Source: an uncultured Bacteroidia bacterium
Lineage (GTDB): Bacteria; Bacteroidota; Bacteroidia; Bacteroidales; F082
Assembly: GCA_902800965.1 (NCBI GenBank)
Contig: CADCGK010000004.1
Location: 1 to 64,000 of the forward strand
Length of the DNA: 64,000 nt
Direction: 5' to 3'
Positions 44,315 to 52,654 of the stretch are shown piece by piece. Both the position numbers and the translations under genes were made by a program. Every line of letters begins with the position of its first letter. The first letter of the stretch is position 1. The notes under the pieces were generated by a model that made no database searches, was not told the origin of the DNA, and was given only the letters and a program-made list of their open reading frames with translations.

Positions 44315-44467
44315 AGGTAATCGATTTACTTCGCAAACATAATGAAAAGGAGTGAATGTTTTATCGAGTAGGTTTTGAAATTTTTTCATTCTGAATGAAA
44401 CATTTCCATAATTCAAGCTACATAACAACAGAAATGTTTGTTATAAAACCTTTTAAAAAATTTAATT

Positions 44468-45433
44468 ATGGAAAACCAAATTGTAATTTATCAGGCCGAT
44501 AATGGTCAGACTTCGATTGAGGTCCGTTTAGAAAATGAAAACGTTTGGCTGACAACAGACCAAATGTCCGTGTTATTTGAAAGGGAGGAGTCAAATATTA
44601 GAAGACACATCATTAACGTGTTTAAGGAAGGAGAATTGTCGCGTGAGAATAACGTGCATTTTTTACACGTTAATGGAGTGAAGAAACCGGTTCCTTTCTA
44701 TAACCTTGATGTAATTATCTCTGTGGGTTATCGTGTCAAGAGCCAACGAGGTGTCCAATTCCGCCAATGGGCAAATAAGGTGTTGAAAGCTTATTTGTTG
44801 AAAGGTTATGTCGTCAATGAAAAGATCCGGAAAAGACAGATAGGAGAACTCCGTCAGCTAGTTCAAATGTTGGGTAGGACCATCCAAAACCAACCCTTGT
44901 TGAAAACCGATGAGAACCAAGCCTTGTTTGACATCGTTGTGGATTACACTTACGCTCTCGACACGCTTGATGATTACGACTACCAACGCTTGGGCGTGAA
45001 AGAGACCACGCAGGAGGAAAAGTTTCAAGCGACCTACGACAACGCCATGCAGGCTATTGCTGCCTTACGAAAAAAGTTTGGTGGCAGTTCGCTGTTTGGC
45101 AATGAGAAAGACGATTCTTTTAAAAGTAGTATAGGTCAAATCTATCAGACATTCGATGGCAATGATCTTTACCCCAGCGTGGAAGAGAAAGCAGCCATGC
45201 TGCTGTATCTCGTCACCAAGAACCATTCGTTCAGCGACGGCAACAAACGCATTGCGGCCACCTTGTTTCTTTGGTTCCTCAATAACAACGGCATCCTCTA
45301 CCGCGAGGACGGCGGCAAACGTATTGCCGACAATACCTTGGTCGCCTTGACCTTGATGATTGCCGAGAGTAAACCCGAGGAAAAGGATGTGATGGTGAAG
45401 GTGGTGGTGAACTTGATTAACCAGAAAAACTGA
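44468..45433 (+). CDS. RhuM-family protein with C-terminal Fic/Doc domain
   Basis: 321 residues. Residues 1-110 match the RhuM family (VWLTTDQMSVLFEREESNIRRHI, FYNLDVIISVGYRVKSQRG, FRQWANKVLKAYLLKGY). Residues about 180-310 form a Fic/Doc domain with the motif HSFSDGNKR (H253, N259, K260, R261), closer to Doc than to AMP-transferring Fic. Doc enzymes phosphorylate EF-Tu, so this may act as a toxin or modifier. No separate antitoxin gene is recognised next to it. Confidence 0.85.
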   Translation: MENQIVIYQADNGQTSIEVRLENENVWLTTDQMSVLFEREESNIRRHIINVFKEGELSRENNVHFLHVNGVKKPVPFYNLDVIISVGYRVKSQRGVQFRQWANKVLKAYLLKGYVVNEKIRKRQIGELRQLVQMLGRTIQNQPLLKTDENQALFDIVVDYTYALDTLDDYDYQRLGVKETTQEEKFQATYDNAMQAIAALRKKFGGSSLFGNEKDDSFKSSIGQIYQTFDGNDLYPSVEEKAAMLLYLVTKNHSFSDGNKRIAATLFLWFLNNNGILYREDGGKRIADNTLVALTLMIAESKPEEKDVMVKVVVNLINQKN

Positions 45434-45466
45434 AAACTGCTTTTGGGGGATTCAAATTTCTTATAT

Positions 45467-45474
45467 TATTTTTG
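45467..45474 (+). promoter_or_regulatory. -7 promoter element of the PLD gene
   Basis: TATTTTTG, 22 bases before the ATG at 45497. It rules out the earlier in-frame start at 45443. Confidence 0.55.
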
Positions 45475-45496
45475 CAAGACAAACAAAACTACCATC

Positions 45497-46012
45497 ATGT
45501 TGAAACTCATCACCGATTCTGCCCATTACACCGAAGTACTCGCTCGGGTCACCAAGGTCAAGCGCAGCCTCTGGATTGGCACCGCCGATATCAAAGACCT
45601 GTATGTCAAAGTCGGCACGCAAACGAAGCCCTTCTTGGCCGTCTTGGCACAGCTCATCAAAAAAGGCGTTGAGGTGCGGCTCATCCATGCCAAGGAGCCG
45701 GGCCCGGCGTTTCGCGAGGACTTCGACAAATACCCAGCCTTGTTTGAAGGCTTGGAGAGGGTGCTTTGTCCGAGGGTGCATTTCAAGATCTTGGTCTTCG
45801 ATGGCCAAGTGGCTTATATCGGTAGCGCCAACCTCACCGGCGCAGGCATCGGCATGAAAGGCGAGAGTACGCGCAACTTCGAGGCCGGCATCCTCACAGA
45901 CGACCTTGAATTGGTGGAACAAGCCATGAACCAGTTCGATGATGTTTGGATAGGGAAGCACTGTAAGGCCTGTAAACGCAAAGATTTTTGTGGCGATCCA
46001 ATAGCACTATAA
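45497..46012 (+). CDS. Phospholipase D-like (HKD) protein with a Cys-rich tail
   Basis: 171 residues with one HKD motif (H95, K97, D102 in HFKILVFDG, then GSANLTGAG), the arrangement of dimeric PLD-superfamily nucleases. The last 20 residues hold HCKACKRKDFC, a likely zinc site. The start is set by the promoter at 45467. The ATPase gene follows after 2 bp, suggesting a functional pair. The substrate may be nucleic acid, which is inference. Confidence 0.8.
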   Translation: MLKLITDSAHYTEVLARVTKVKRSLWIGTADIKDLYVKVGTQTKPFLAVLAQLIKKGVEVRLIHAKEPGPAFREDFDKYPALFEGLERVLCPRVHFKILVFDGQVAYIGSANLTGAGIGMKGESTRNFEAGILTDDLELVEQAMNQFDDVWIGKHCKACKRKDFCGDPIAL

Positions 46013-46014
46013 TC

Positions 46015-46746
46015 ATGAGCAACATTTATCTCGCTGAAATTGTCAATCTTCATGAGCCTAGTCCAAGCGATGGCTATCCATTTAATATCCCTGCCATTAA
46101 GAGTTTGAGGTCATTGAGCTTTACCACCGATGTGACGTATTTCATTGGGGAAAACGGTAGTGGCAAGTCAACCTTGTTAGAGGCTATCGCCATCAAAATG
46201 GGGATGAATGCCGAGGGCGGTGGACGAAATTTCAATTTCAGTACCAATGCGACCCATTCAAACTTGGAGGAAGAACTGAAATGCGTAAGGACGCCTTATC
46301 GCCTTTACGATAATTTCTTCTATAGGGCTGAAAGTTTCTACAATGCCGTTACCTATCTTGAGAGCCTCAAAGGTTGGGGAAACCCGTTTTTTGCCTACGG
46401 TGGTGAAAGCCTTCACCATTGTAGTCATGGCGAAGGAATGGTTCGCTTGATCGAAAATCGATTGGAATGTGGCTTCTATATATTTGACGAACCCGAAGCC
46501 GCTTTGTCTTATCAAAACCAATTGAGGTTCTTATTGTGGATGCATCGAGCCGTGAAAGCAGGCAGCCAACTGATTGTCAGCACCCACTCGCCAGTTCTTC
46601 TCGCTTATCCAGGAGCGGTGATTTATCATCTGAATTCTGAAGGCATTACCAAGACAACCTTCGAGGACAGTTATATCTATAACGACATGCGGTCGTTTGT
46701 CAACAATGTATCTTTAGTTCAAAAAGAGCTCGGCCTTTTGGATTGA
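46015..46746 (+). CDS. Stand-alone ABC/SMC-type ATPase (COG3910-like)
   Basis: 243 residues from ATG 46015. Walker A FIGENGSGKST (about 43-53), a signature-like HGEGMVRLIENRL, Walker B YIFDEPEAALS and the HP motif STHSPVLLAYPGA. It has no membrane part. Such small predicted ATPases are common and usually of unknown role. It starts 2 bp after the PLD gene; the sequence does not show whether the two act together. Confidence 0.82.
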   Translation: MSNIYLAEIVNLHEPSPSDGYPFNIPAIKSLRSLSFTTDVTYFIGENGSGKSTLLEAIAIKMGMNAEGGGRNFNFSTNATHSNLEEELKCVRTPYRLYDNFFYRAESFYNAVTYLESLKGWGNPFFAYGGESLHHCSHGEGMVRLIENRLECGFYIFDEPEAALSYQNQLRFLLWMHRAVKAGSQLIVSTHSPVLLAYPGAVIYHLNSEGITKTTFEDSYIYNDMRSFVNNVSLVQKELGLLD

Positions 46747-46835
46747 AAAAAAGTTGGTGTTCTTTTTGCTTGTGCTGCGATTCGGCACAGGCTTTTGTTT
46801 TCTTTGCAGCGTAGAAACAACAAAACCTAAATGCG

Positions 46836-47369
46836 ATGAACGACTATTATGGAAGCGTCCCTTTAGAGGAATACGAACAAATCCTGGCCAACCGCGAGTA
46901 TTGGGACAACATTTCTGGCGAATGGGGAATGTGTTCAAAGATGGAAGACAAACTTGTGCGATTAGGGACATTCGTGCAAAGAGGCGGTGACCTGAACCGT
47001 GTGATTGCCCTTTATGCAGAAGGGCGGGAATACACCTACCGTGTGACGATACAGCATTGCATAGAGCGGTATCTTGAGACATTAACCAAAAAGTGCATTC
47101 AGAATCTGACACTTCGCTTGTACAAACTCGAAAAAGAAGAAGCGGTAAAACTGCTTTCCGAGATGCTGAAAGTGAGCATCGGCATTGATTTCAGATATGA
47201 CAAATACACCTCAAGGCAAGTCTCTTTCGGAATTCTCGACACTAGGAATCTAGATGCCGAAGGAATACTCTCTGCCATAGAACAGGAACATCGCCAAGCA
47301 CATCCCGACGAAAGCATCGAGGATATTAGGAAAAGAGTTCATACTTGGATTGGGGATAGTTGGTGGTGA
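46836..47369 (+). CDS. Protein of unknown function
   Basis: 177 residues, mostly helical, no signal peptide and no recognised domain. It begins MNDYYGSVPLEEYEQIL and ends with the Trp-rich VHTWIGDSWW. It stands 89 bp after the ATPase gene, and the -7 box of the Nmad cassette begins right at its end. A frame reading from 46754 is rejected as a shadow. Confidence 0.65.
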   Translation: MNDYYGSVPLEEYEQILANREYWDNISGEWGMCSKMEDKLVRLGTFVQRGGDLNRVIALYAEGREYTYRVTIQHCIERYLETLTKKCIQNLTLRLYKLEKEEAVKLLSEMLKVSIGIDFRYDKYTSRQVSFGILDTRNLDAEGILSAIEQEHRQAHPDESIEDIRKRVHTWIGDSWW

Positions 47370-47378
47370 AAAAAAACG

Positions 47379-47386
47379 TATTTTTG
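47379..47386 (+). promoter_or_regulatory. -7 promoter element of the Nmad2-Nmad3 cassette
   Basis: TATTTTTG, 27 bases before the ATG at 47414. It suggests that the Nmad genes form their own transcription unit. Confidence 0.55.
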
Positions 47387-47413
47387 CATAAAGAAAACTT
47401 TAAAAAACATACT

Positions 47414-48073
47414 ATGGAAAAGAAAAAATATCTTTATTGTTACAAAATGACACATGATACTGGATTTGCGCCAAATCCATACCACGGAGTTTTGACTTTG
47501 GCTACTTGCAAACCTACAATCCGTAGGTGTGCGGAAGAAGGATATTGGATATCTGGTTGGGCAGCCAATGTGGTACAAGGTAAAAAACAAAAATACACAG
47601 ACAAAGCACAAAGATTAATCTTCTTGGCAAAAGTTGAAAAAGTAATTAGTTATAAAGATTACTGGGAAGAGACTGAAAAAGTATATTCTAAAAAAAAGCA
47701 GCCAACAAAGTCAAAAGAAAAAGGCAAAGAATGTTTTAAGAGTTGTGGAAATAGAATAGTAACTAATAATGAAGACATTGCATTTTGTGGAGACAATATT
47801 TACGAGCCCATAAAAGGAAAAAACAACGAGTTTGAGCAACATGAAAATCCTCATCATGACAATGCTAACAAAGCTCATGATTTAAGTGGAAAAAACGTTC
47901 TTATATGCAATGATTTCTATTACTTTGGAATAGAAAATGCTCTTGAAATCAAAAACAAAGACTTTGTTGTCCCGAGATGCCGGAAGTTCTCTTTGGAGGA
48001 TAATGAAGCAAAGGCAGTAATAGAGTATGTCACTAAAAATTATGGAACAGGGATTAATCCAAAGAAAAAATGA
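47414..48073 (+). CDS. Nmad2: nucleotide-modification-associated domain 2 protein
   Basis: 219 residues from ATG 47414. The family pattern is clear: YLYCYKMTHDTGFAPNPYHG, TLATCKPTIRR, YWISGWAANVV, FCGDNIYEP, DLSGKNVLICNDFYYFG. Nmad domains were named from gene neighbourhoods linked to enzymatic modification of DNA bases; the biochemistry is not known. The gene is more AT-rich than its neighbours, suggesting transfer. It overlaps Nmad3 by 4 bp (ATGA). Confidence 0.85.
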   Translation: MEKKKYLYCYKMTHDTGFAPNPYHGVLTLATCKPTIRRCAEEGYWISGWAANVVQGKKQKYTDKAQRLIFLAKVEKVISYKDYWEETEKVYSKKKQPTKSKEKGKECFKSCGNRIVTNNEDIAFCGDNIYEPIKGKNNEFEQHENPHHDNANKAHDLSGKNVLICNDFYYFGIENALEIKNKDFVVPRCRKFSLEDNEAKAVIEYVTKNYGTGINPKKK

Positions 48074-48867
48074 AAATCATATTAAGCAGAAAGGGATTCG
48101 ATTCTGAAAATGGGAAAATTCCAAACCCTATTTTACCCGACGGCACACTACTGTCATTGCCAATTCCAGACGAAAACGGAAACAACACATTTTCTTCTCT
48201 CCATTGGAATGGTACAAGTTATTATGATATTATTCATTCTCTTAAACCGAAAACAACAATCAAAACAGAGGACGCGTGCCATTTAGACCCAGATTTAAGA
48301 AAAGATGTAAAAAATCGTTTTCCCGATTGGGAACCTGCTTTTGGTCAGTCTGGGGCTGCTTTGTCACATTTGCGAAATATGAGAGTTGGAGAAGGAGATT
48401 TGTTTCTCTTTTTTGGCTGGTTTAAGGAAACGGAAATAGAACAAGGTAAACTAAAATACAAAAAGAAGGCAAAAGACTTACATGTGATATATGGTTATAT
48501 GCAGATAGGTACTATTATTGAGAGGAAGTATGACGCTCCAGATTGGCTGAAAGAGCATCCGCATATTGGGGACAAAAATGTTAGAGATGACAAAAACAAT
48601 TCTATTTATTTGCCTACAAAAGAACTTTCTTTTATTCCGAACATCAAAGGTTGCGGACTTCTAAACTTCAGAAAAGACAGGGTGCTTACAAAAGACGGCA
48701 TGTCAAAGAGCAAATGGAATTTACCTGATTGTTTTAAAAAAGTGGAAATCAGTTATCATCCCAACCCATGGAAAGGCTCTTATTTCAAATCAGCGGATAA
48801 AGGACAAGAATTTGTATTTGATGCTACACCGAGTATTATTGAATGGGTAAAACAAATCATACTATAA
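48070..48867 (+). CDS. Nmad3: nucleotide-modification-associated domain 3 protein
   Basis: 265 residues with the Nmad3 pattern: MKIILSRKGFDSENGKIPNP, ILPDGTLLSLPIPD, WEPAFGQSGAALSHLRN, GEGDLFLFFGWF, IYGYMQIGTII and a C-terminal WKGSYFKSADKGQEFVFD. Nmad2 and Nmad3 occur together and are predicted to take part in recognising or making modified bases. AT-rich like Nmad2. A WYL gene follows after 16 bp. Confidence 0.85.
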   Translation: MKIILSRKGFDSENGKIPNPILPDGTLLSLPIPDENGNNTFSSLHWNGTSYYDIIHSLKPKTTIKTEDACHLDPDLRKDVKNRFPDWEPAFGQSGAALSHLRNMRVGEGDLFLFFGWFKETEIEQGKLKYKKKAKDLHVIYGYMQIGTIIERKYDAPDWLKEHPHIGDKNVRDDKNNSIYLPTKELSFIPNIKGCGLLNFRKDRVLTKDGMSKSKWNLPDCFKKVEISYHPNPWKGSYFKSADKGQEFVFDATPSIIEWVKQIIL

Positions 48868-48883
48868 AACATAATCAAAACAG

Positions 48884-49789
48884 ATGTCCAAAAACCAAAT
48901 CAACAAATACGTCTGGCTCGTAGAAACCCTCTATCGCGCCAAGAAAATCACCCTGAAGGAAATCAACCGCAAGTGGACGGAAACCGAGTTGAGTGAGGGT
49001 GAAGAGATTCCGCGCCGCACGTTCCACACTTGGAAGAACGCGGTGGAAGAGATGTTTGACCTCGTCATTCTATGCGACAAGAGCGACGGCGACCGCTATT
49101 ACATCGAGAATCGTGAGGTGCTTGAGGATGACGGCCTGCAACGTTGGCTGCTCAACACCATGTCGGTCAGCAATACGCTGTTGGACAACAAAGTCCTCAG
49201 CGACCGTATCCTGTTGGAAAATATCCCTTCGGGTCAGGGCTTCCTCACCACGGTCATGGAAGCGATGAAGAAAAACCGATTGCTGGGAATCACCTATAAA
49301 GGCTTTTGGAGCGAAAGTGAGCACACTTTCCCCGTGGCGCCCTATTGCGTGAAGCTGTTTCGCCAACGGTGGTACATGGTGGGCAATAGCGTCTATGAAG
49401 ACAAAATCCGCATCTATTCGTTGGACCGCGTACAGGAAGCCCGGCTGTCGGAGGAGACCTTCAAATACCCCAAGAAATTCAACCCGGAGCATTATTTCAA
49501 AGGCTGTTTCGGGATCATCCGTGATGAGGATTGCGCCATCGAGACCGTAAAGATTAAAGTGAGTGCCGACCAAGCCAACTATTTGCGTTCCTTGCCGCTA
49601 CACACTTCGCAAGAAGAGGTAGAACGCAATGATGATTACAGCATCTTCACCCTGCAAGTCAGACCATCTTTCGACTTCCAGCAAGAACTCCTCTGGAATG
49701 GTGATGCACTTGAAGTGCTGGAACCGCTTTGGCTTCGCAAAGAAATCGCCGATAAGGTCAAGCAGATGTGGAACCACTACAAAAAGTGA
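48884..49789 (+). CDS. WYL-domain transcription regulator
   Basis: 301 residues. An N-terminal winged-helix region (about 5-75) is followed by the WYL domain (about 125-215) with ITYKGFWSESEHTFPVAPYCVKLFRQRWYMVG and IRIYSLDRVQEARL, then the C-terminal extension (about 220-300). WYL regulators sense nucleic-acid or nucleotide ligands and often control mobile or defence genes. The base composition returns to that of the host genes here. Confidence 0.87.
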   Translation: MSKNQINKYVWLVETLYRAKKITLKEINRKWTETELSEGEEIPRRTFHTWKNAVEEMFDLVILCDKSDGDRYYIENREVLEDDGLQRWLLNTMSVSNTLLDNKVLSDRILLENIPSGQGFLTTVMEAMKKNRLLGITYKGFWSESEHTFPVAPYCVKLFRQRWYMVGNSVYEDKIRIYSLDRVQEARLSEETFKYPKKFNPEHYFKGCFGIIRDEDCAIETVKIKVSADQANYLRSLPLHTSQEEVERNDDYSIFTLQVRPSFDFQQELLWNGDALEVLEPLWLRKEIADKVKQMWNHYKK

Positions 49790-49797
49790 ATGATAAC

Positions 49798-50598
49798 ATG
49801 AAAAAACACTATACCTTCAGCACAGGCGAAACCATCGAGGCCGACCTTGACGACCTGCGTCGGCTCTTGGCGGAGAACCAGCAATATCTGGACAATTATG
49901 AAGAGGTCTTCAGTTCCCTCGAAGACGATGACTATATAGCCCGTGGCAATGGCTTCTGCGACCGCAAGTATAGCGACGACTTCATCGAGGGACAGATGGA
50001 GAAATATGCCCAACGAGTGAAAGAGATTGAAGGGTGGATTGAAAACGACGAGAGAATGGACGCCCGCCAAGCCCTAAAACTCCTGAAAGAAGGCAACGCT
50101 CGTTTTGTTTCGGGTCAGCTCGCTCCGAAAGACCATTACGCCGAGGATCGCCTAAAACTCAGCGAGGGACAACATCCCTTTGCGGTGGTGCTTTGCTGCT
50201 CCGACAGTCGGGTGGCTCCTGAGATCCTGTTTGACCAACAGCTGGGCGACGTGTTCGTGATTCGCAACGCAGGCAACGTGGTGGATGAGGATGTGCTCGG
50301 TTCCATTGAATATGCCGTAGAACATCTGGGATCGCCACTGGTGGTGATCTTGGGTCACTCTAGCTGTGGGGCCGTCACGGCTGCTTGTCAGGGCGGAGAA
50401 CTCCCAGGTCATCTGGTGGATATCGCCAAACGCATCAAACCTTCCATCAGCTCGGATTGTTGTATCAATGACAACGCCCGTTGTCATGCCGAACGGATGG
50501 CGCAACTGGTCCGTGAAAACCCGATAGTCGAGCATCTGAAGGTCACGGTGGTGGCGGCATTTTACGATCTTGCCAGTGGGGTAGTGGAGTGGATGTAA
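49798..50598 (+). CDS. Beta-carbonic anhydrase with an ~86-residue N-terminal extension
   Basis: 266 residues. The carbonic anhydrase part starts at M87 (MDARQALKLLKEGNARFV) and has the zinc ligands C134, H187, C190 and the Asp-Arg dyad in CSDSR (D136). It interconverts CO2 and bicarbonate. Residues 1-86 (starting MKKHYTFSTGETIEADLDDL) form an acidic helical module not normally present. An internal ATG at 50056 could start a normal-length enzyme, but the frame is open from 49798. Confidence 0.85.
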   Translation: MKKHYTFSTGETIEADLDDLRRLLAENQQYLDNYEEVFSSLEDDDYIARGNGFCDRKYSDDFIEGQMEKYAQRVKEIEGWIENDERMDARQALKLLKEGNARFVSGQLAPKDHYAEDRLKLSEGQHPFAVVLCCSDSRVAPEILFDQQLGDVFVIRNAGNVVDEDVLGSIEYAVEHLGSPLVVILGHSSCGAVTAACQGGELPGHLVDIAKRIKPSISSDCCINDNARCHAERMAQLVRENPIVEHLKVTVVAAFYDLASGVVEWM

Positions 50599-50617
50599 AT
50601 TTAAAAAGGGAGAAATA

Positions 50618-51112
50618 ATGAAGGACTTCGCCGCCATCGACTTTGAGACCGCCAACAACCAGCCCACCAGCGTGTGCAGCGTCGGCGTGGTTATCGTGAG
50701 GGAAGGGGAATTTGTGGACTCGTTCTACTCGCTTATCCAACCTGAACCTAATTACTATTTGTTTTGGAATACCATGGTCCACGGCCTCACCCAGGCAGAT
50801 ACCGAGGATGCACCTGTGTTTCCTTACGTCTGGGAAAAAATCGAGCCGTTGATTGAAGGCTTGCCGCTGGTGGCGCATAACAGCCCTTTCGACCAGGGAT
50901 GCCTGAAAGCGGTGATGCGCTGCTACCAGATGGATTACCCCGACTATCAATTTTACTGCACCTGCCGTGCCTCAAGGAAGCATTTCGGCAAACAACTTCC
51001 TAACCACCAGCTTCATACAGTCGCCGAAGCTTGCGGCTACCATCTCGTTAACCATCATCACGCTCTGGCCGATGCCGAGGCCTGTGCCTGGATCGCAAGG
51101 GAGATTTTGTGA
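50618..51112 (+). CDS. DEDDh-type 3'-5' exonuclease (DnaQ-like)
   Basis: 164 residues. D8 and E10 in AAIDFETA, the HNSPFDQGCL motif and the final HHHALADAEACAW give all DEDDh residues. This is a stand-alone exonuclease of the DnaQ fold, trimming 3' ends of DNA or RNA. A separate exonuclease domain of the same kind is fused to DnaE at 52655. Confidence 0.87.
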   Translation: MKDFAAIDFETANNQPTSVCSVGVVIVREGEFVDSFYSLIQPEPNYYLFWNTMVHGLTQADTEDAPVFPYVWEKIEPLIEGLPLVAHNSPFDQGCLKAVMRCYQMDYPDYQFYCTCRASRKHFGKQLPNHQLHTVAEACGYHLVNHHHALADAEACAWIAREIL

Positions 51113-51157
51113 TTGTTCTTTTTTTACTATTTTTACCGTTTCAAACAACAGAAAACC

Positions 51158-51928
51158 ATGAAGATTATCATTGCCAACTTACTTACTGCGTTGGGGCTGG
51201 CCACCGCCTGTGGACATGGCCAAAACGCAGTCAACGCCGATGTCAAACAAGATGGATACGAAGTCGATAGCTTCACCACGAAATCCGGAAAAACAGTCAA
51301 ATTCCACGCCCTGGTTCATTCCTCCATTCGCATCGAATATGATGGCATGGAAATACAAATCGACCCCGTGACCAAGCTGGGCGAGAAAACCATCGACTAT
51401 GCTGCCATGCCCAAGGCGGACTATATCCTCGTCACCCATGAACACCACGATCATCTTGACACGACAGCCATCAAACGATTGACTGGCAACAACACGCAGT
51501 TGATTACCAACCAACGCTGCGCCGAGATGCTTGGTTACGGCACCGTGATGGCGAATGGCGACATCCTCCAGCTAAAGGATGATATCACGATAGAGGCCGT
51601 TCCTGCATACAATACCACAGAAGGACATCTGCAATTTCACCCGAAAGGAAGGGACAATGGCTTTGTCTTGACGCTCGATGGCTTGAGGATCTACATTGCC
51701 GCAGATACCGAGGATATCCCAGAAATGGCTGGGCTGAAAGATATCGACATTGCATTTCTGCCATGCAACCAGCCCTACACCATGACGGTCGATCAACTCC
51801 TCAATGCGGCTCGAATGGTCAAACCAAAAGTGCTGTTCCCATATCATTATGGCCAAACAGACGTAAGTGTCATCCCATCATTGCTTGAAGCTGATGGGGT
51901 TGAAGCAAGGATCAGGCACTACGAATAG
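51158..51928 (+). CDS. MBL-fold metallohydrolase (UlaG-like), exported
   Basis: 256 residues from ATG 51158. A short hydrophobic N-terminus ends ATACGHG, possibly a lipobox. The zinc motif is THEHHDHLD, with a later AADTED and FPYHYG. It resembles the beta-lactamase-fold UlaG/YhfI group. The substrate is unknown. It is convergent with the lipoprotein at 51940. Confidence 0.82.
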   Translation: MKIIIANLLTALGLATACGHGQNAVNADVKQDGYEVDSFTTKSGKTVKFHALVHSSIRIEYDGMEIQIDPVTKLGEKTIDYAAMPKADYILVTHEHHDHLDTTAIKRLTGNNTQLITNQRCAEMLGYGTVMANGDILQLKDDITIEAVPAYNTTEGHLQFHPKGRDNGFVLTLDGLRIYIAADTEDIPEMAGLKDIDIAFLPCNQPYTMTVDQLLNAARMVKPKVLFPYHYGQTDVSVIPSLLEADGVEARIRHYE

Positions 51929-51939
51929 AGGAGCTCAGC

Positions 51940-52482
51940 TCACTTGACTTTGATGGAGTAGATGATGGGGGTGACGTAGGCGTCGTAAACGGCAGCCATC
52001 TCCTTGTCGTATTTCACTGAACCGGAAACGGTGTGGTCTTTTCCGTTGGAGATAATGAAAAAGTTGTTAAACTCTTCATCGTTTTTGAGCAAGGCTGTCG
52101 CGGCACAGCCCTTCACTTCCGGCTCGCCAACAGCCTCCCAGCCTTGGTTTTCGAGCAGTCCAATAAAGTTCTTGACAGTTTCCTTGAGCTTAATCTCCCT
52201 TGAGCCCCAAGAGCTGAAAGTGGCGTCAATGAACACGCTGCCGTCATCGTTGGTGAGGTTGACCATCTCGTCACCATCCCAAGAAACCTCCAAATCGTTG
52301 GGATAACTGATTGTAAAGCCAGAGCAATCGTATTCCGTGAAGTTGTCAGGGATCACCACTTCCACTTTGGGCTCTTCGGCTTCTTTATTCTCTTCGGCGT
52401 TGCCACCGTTGTTGTTACCGTTGTTGCCACATGCAGCAAAAATCAGGCATGCTGCCACTGCCATGAACATAGCTTTTTTCAT
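51940..52482 (-). CDS. Lipoprotein of unknown function
   Basis: 180 residues with lipobox (IFAAC) and an Asn/Gly/Glu linker (GNNGNNNGGNAEEN), then a beta-rich domain of about 125 residues. No family recognised. It is an envelope protein. Confidence 0.72.
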   Translation of the reverse strand: MKKAMFMAVAACLIFAACGNNGNNNGGNAEENKEAEEPKVEVVIPDNFTEYDCSGFTISYPNDLEVSWDGDEMVNLTNDDGSVFIDATFSSWGSREIKLKETVKNFIGLLENQGWEAVGEPEVKGCAATALLKNDEEFNNFFIISNGKDHTVSGSVKYDKEMAAVYDAYVTPIIYSIKVK

Positions 52483-52654
52483 CGTTTTGATAGTTAATTG
52501 ATTCCTTGTCGTCAGTCGTTAAAAACTTTGCAAATATAAAAAAAGTGATAGACGTTCTTGCGCCATCCCTAAAATCTCCTTATCTTTGAAAACTGAAAAC
52601 GGAAGAAGGAAAGTGTAAAACTTCCAACTGCAAACTGTTAACTACCAACTGATT

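Noticed and set aside
46754..46990. 78-codon frame before the 177-residue protein
   Set aside because: It overlaps the better frame at 46836 and has a low-complexity hydrophobic start without a family match.
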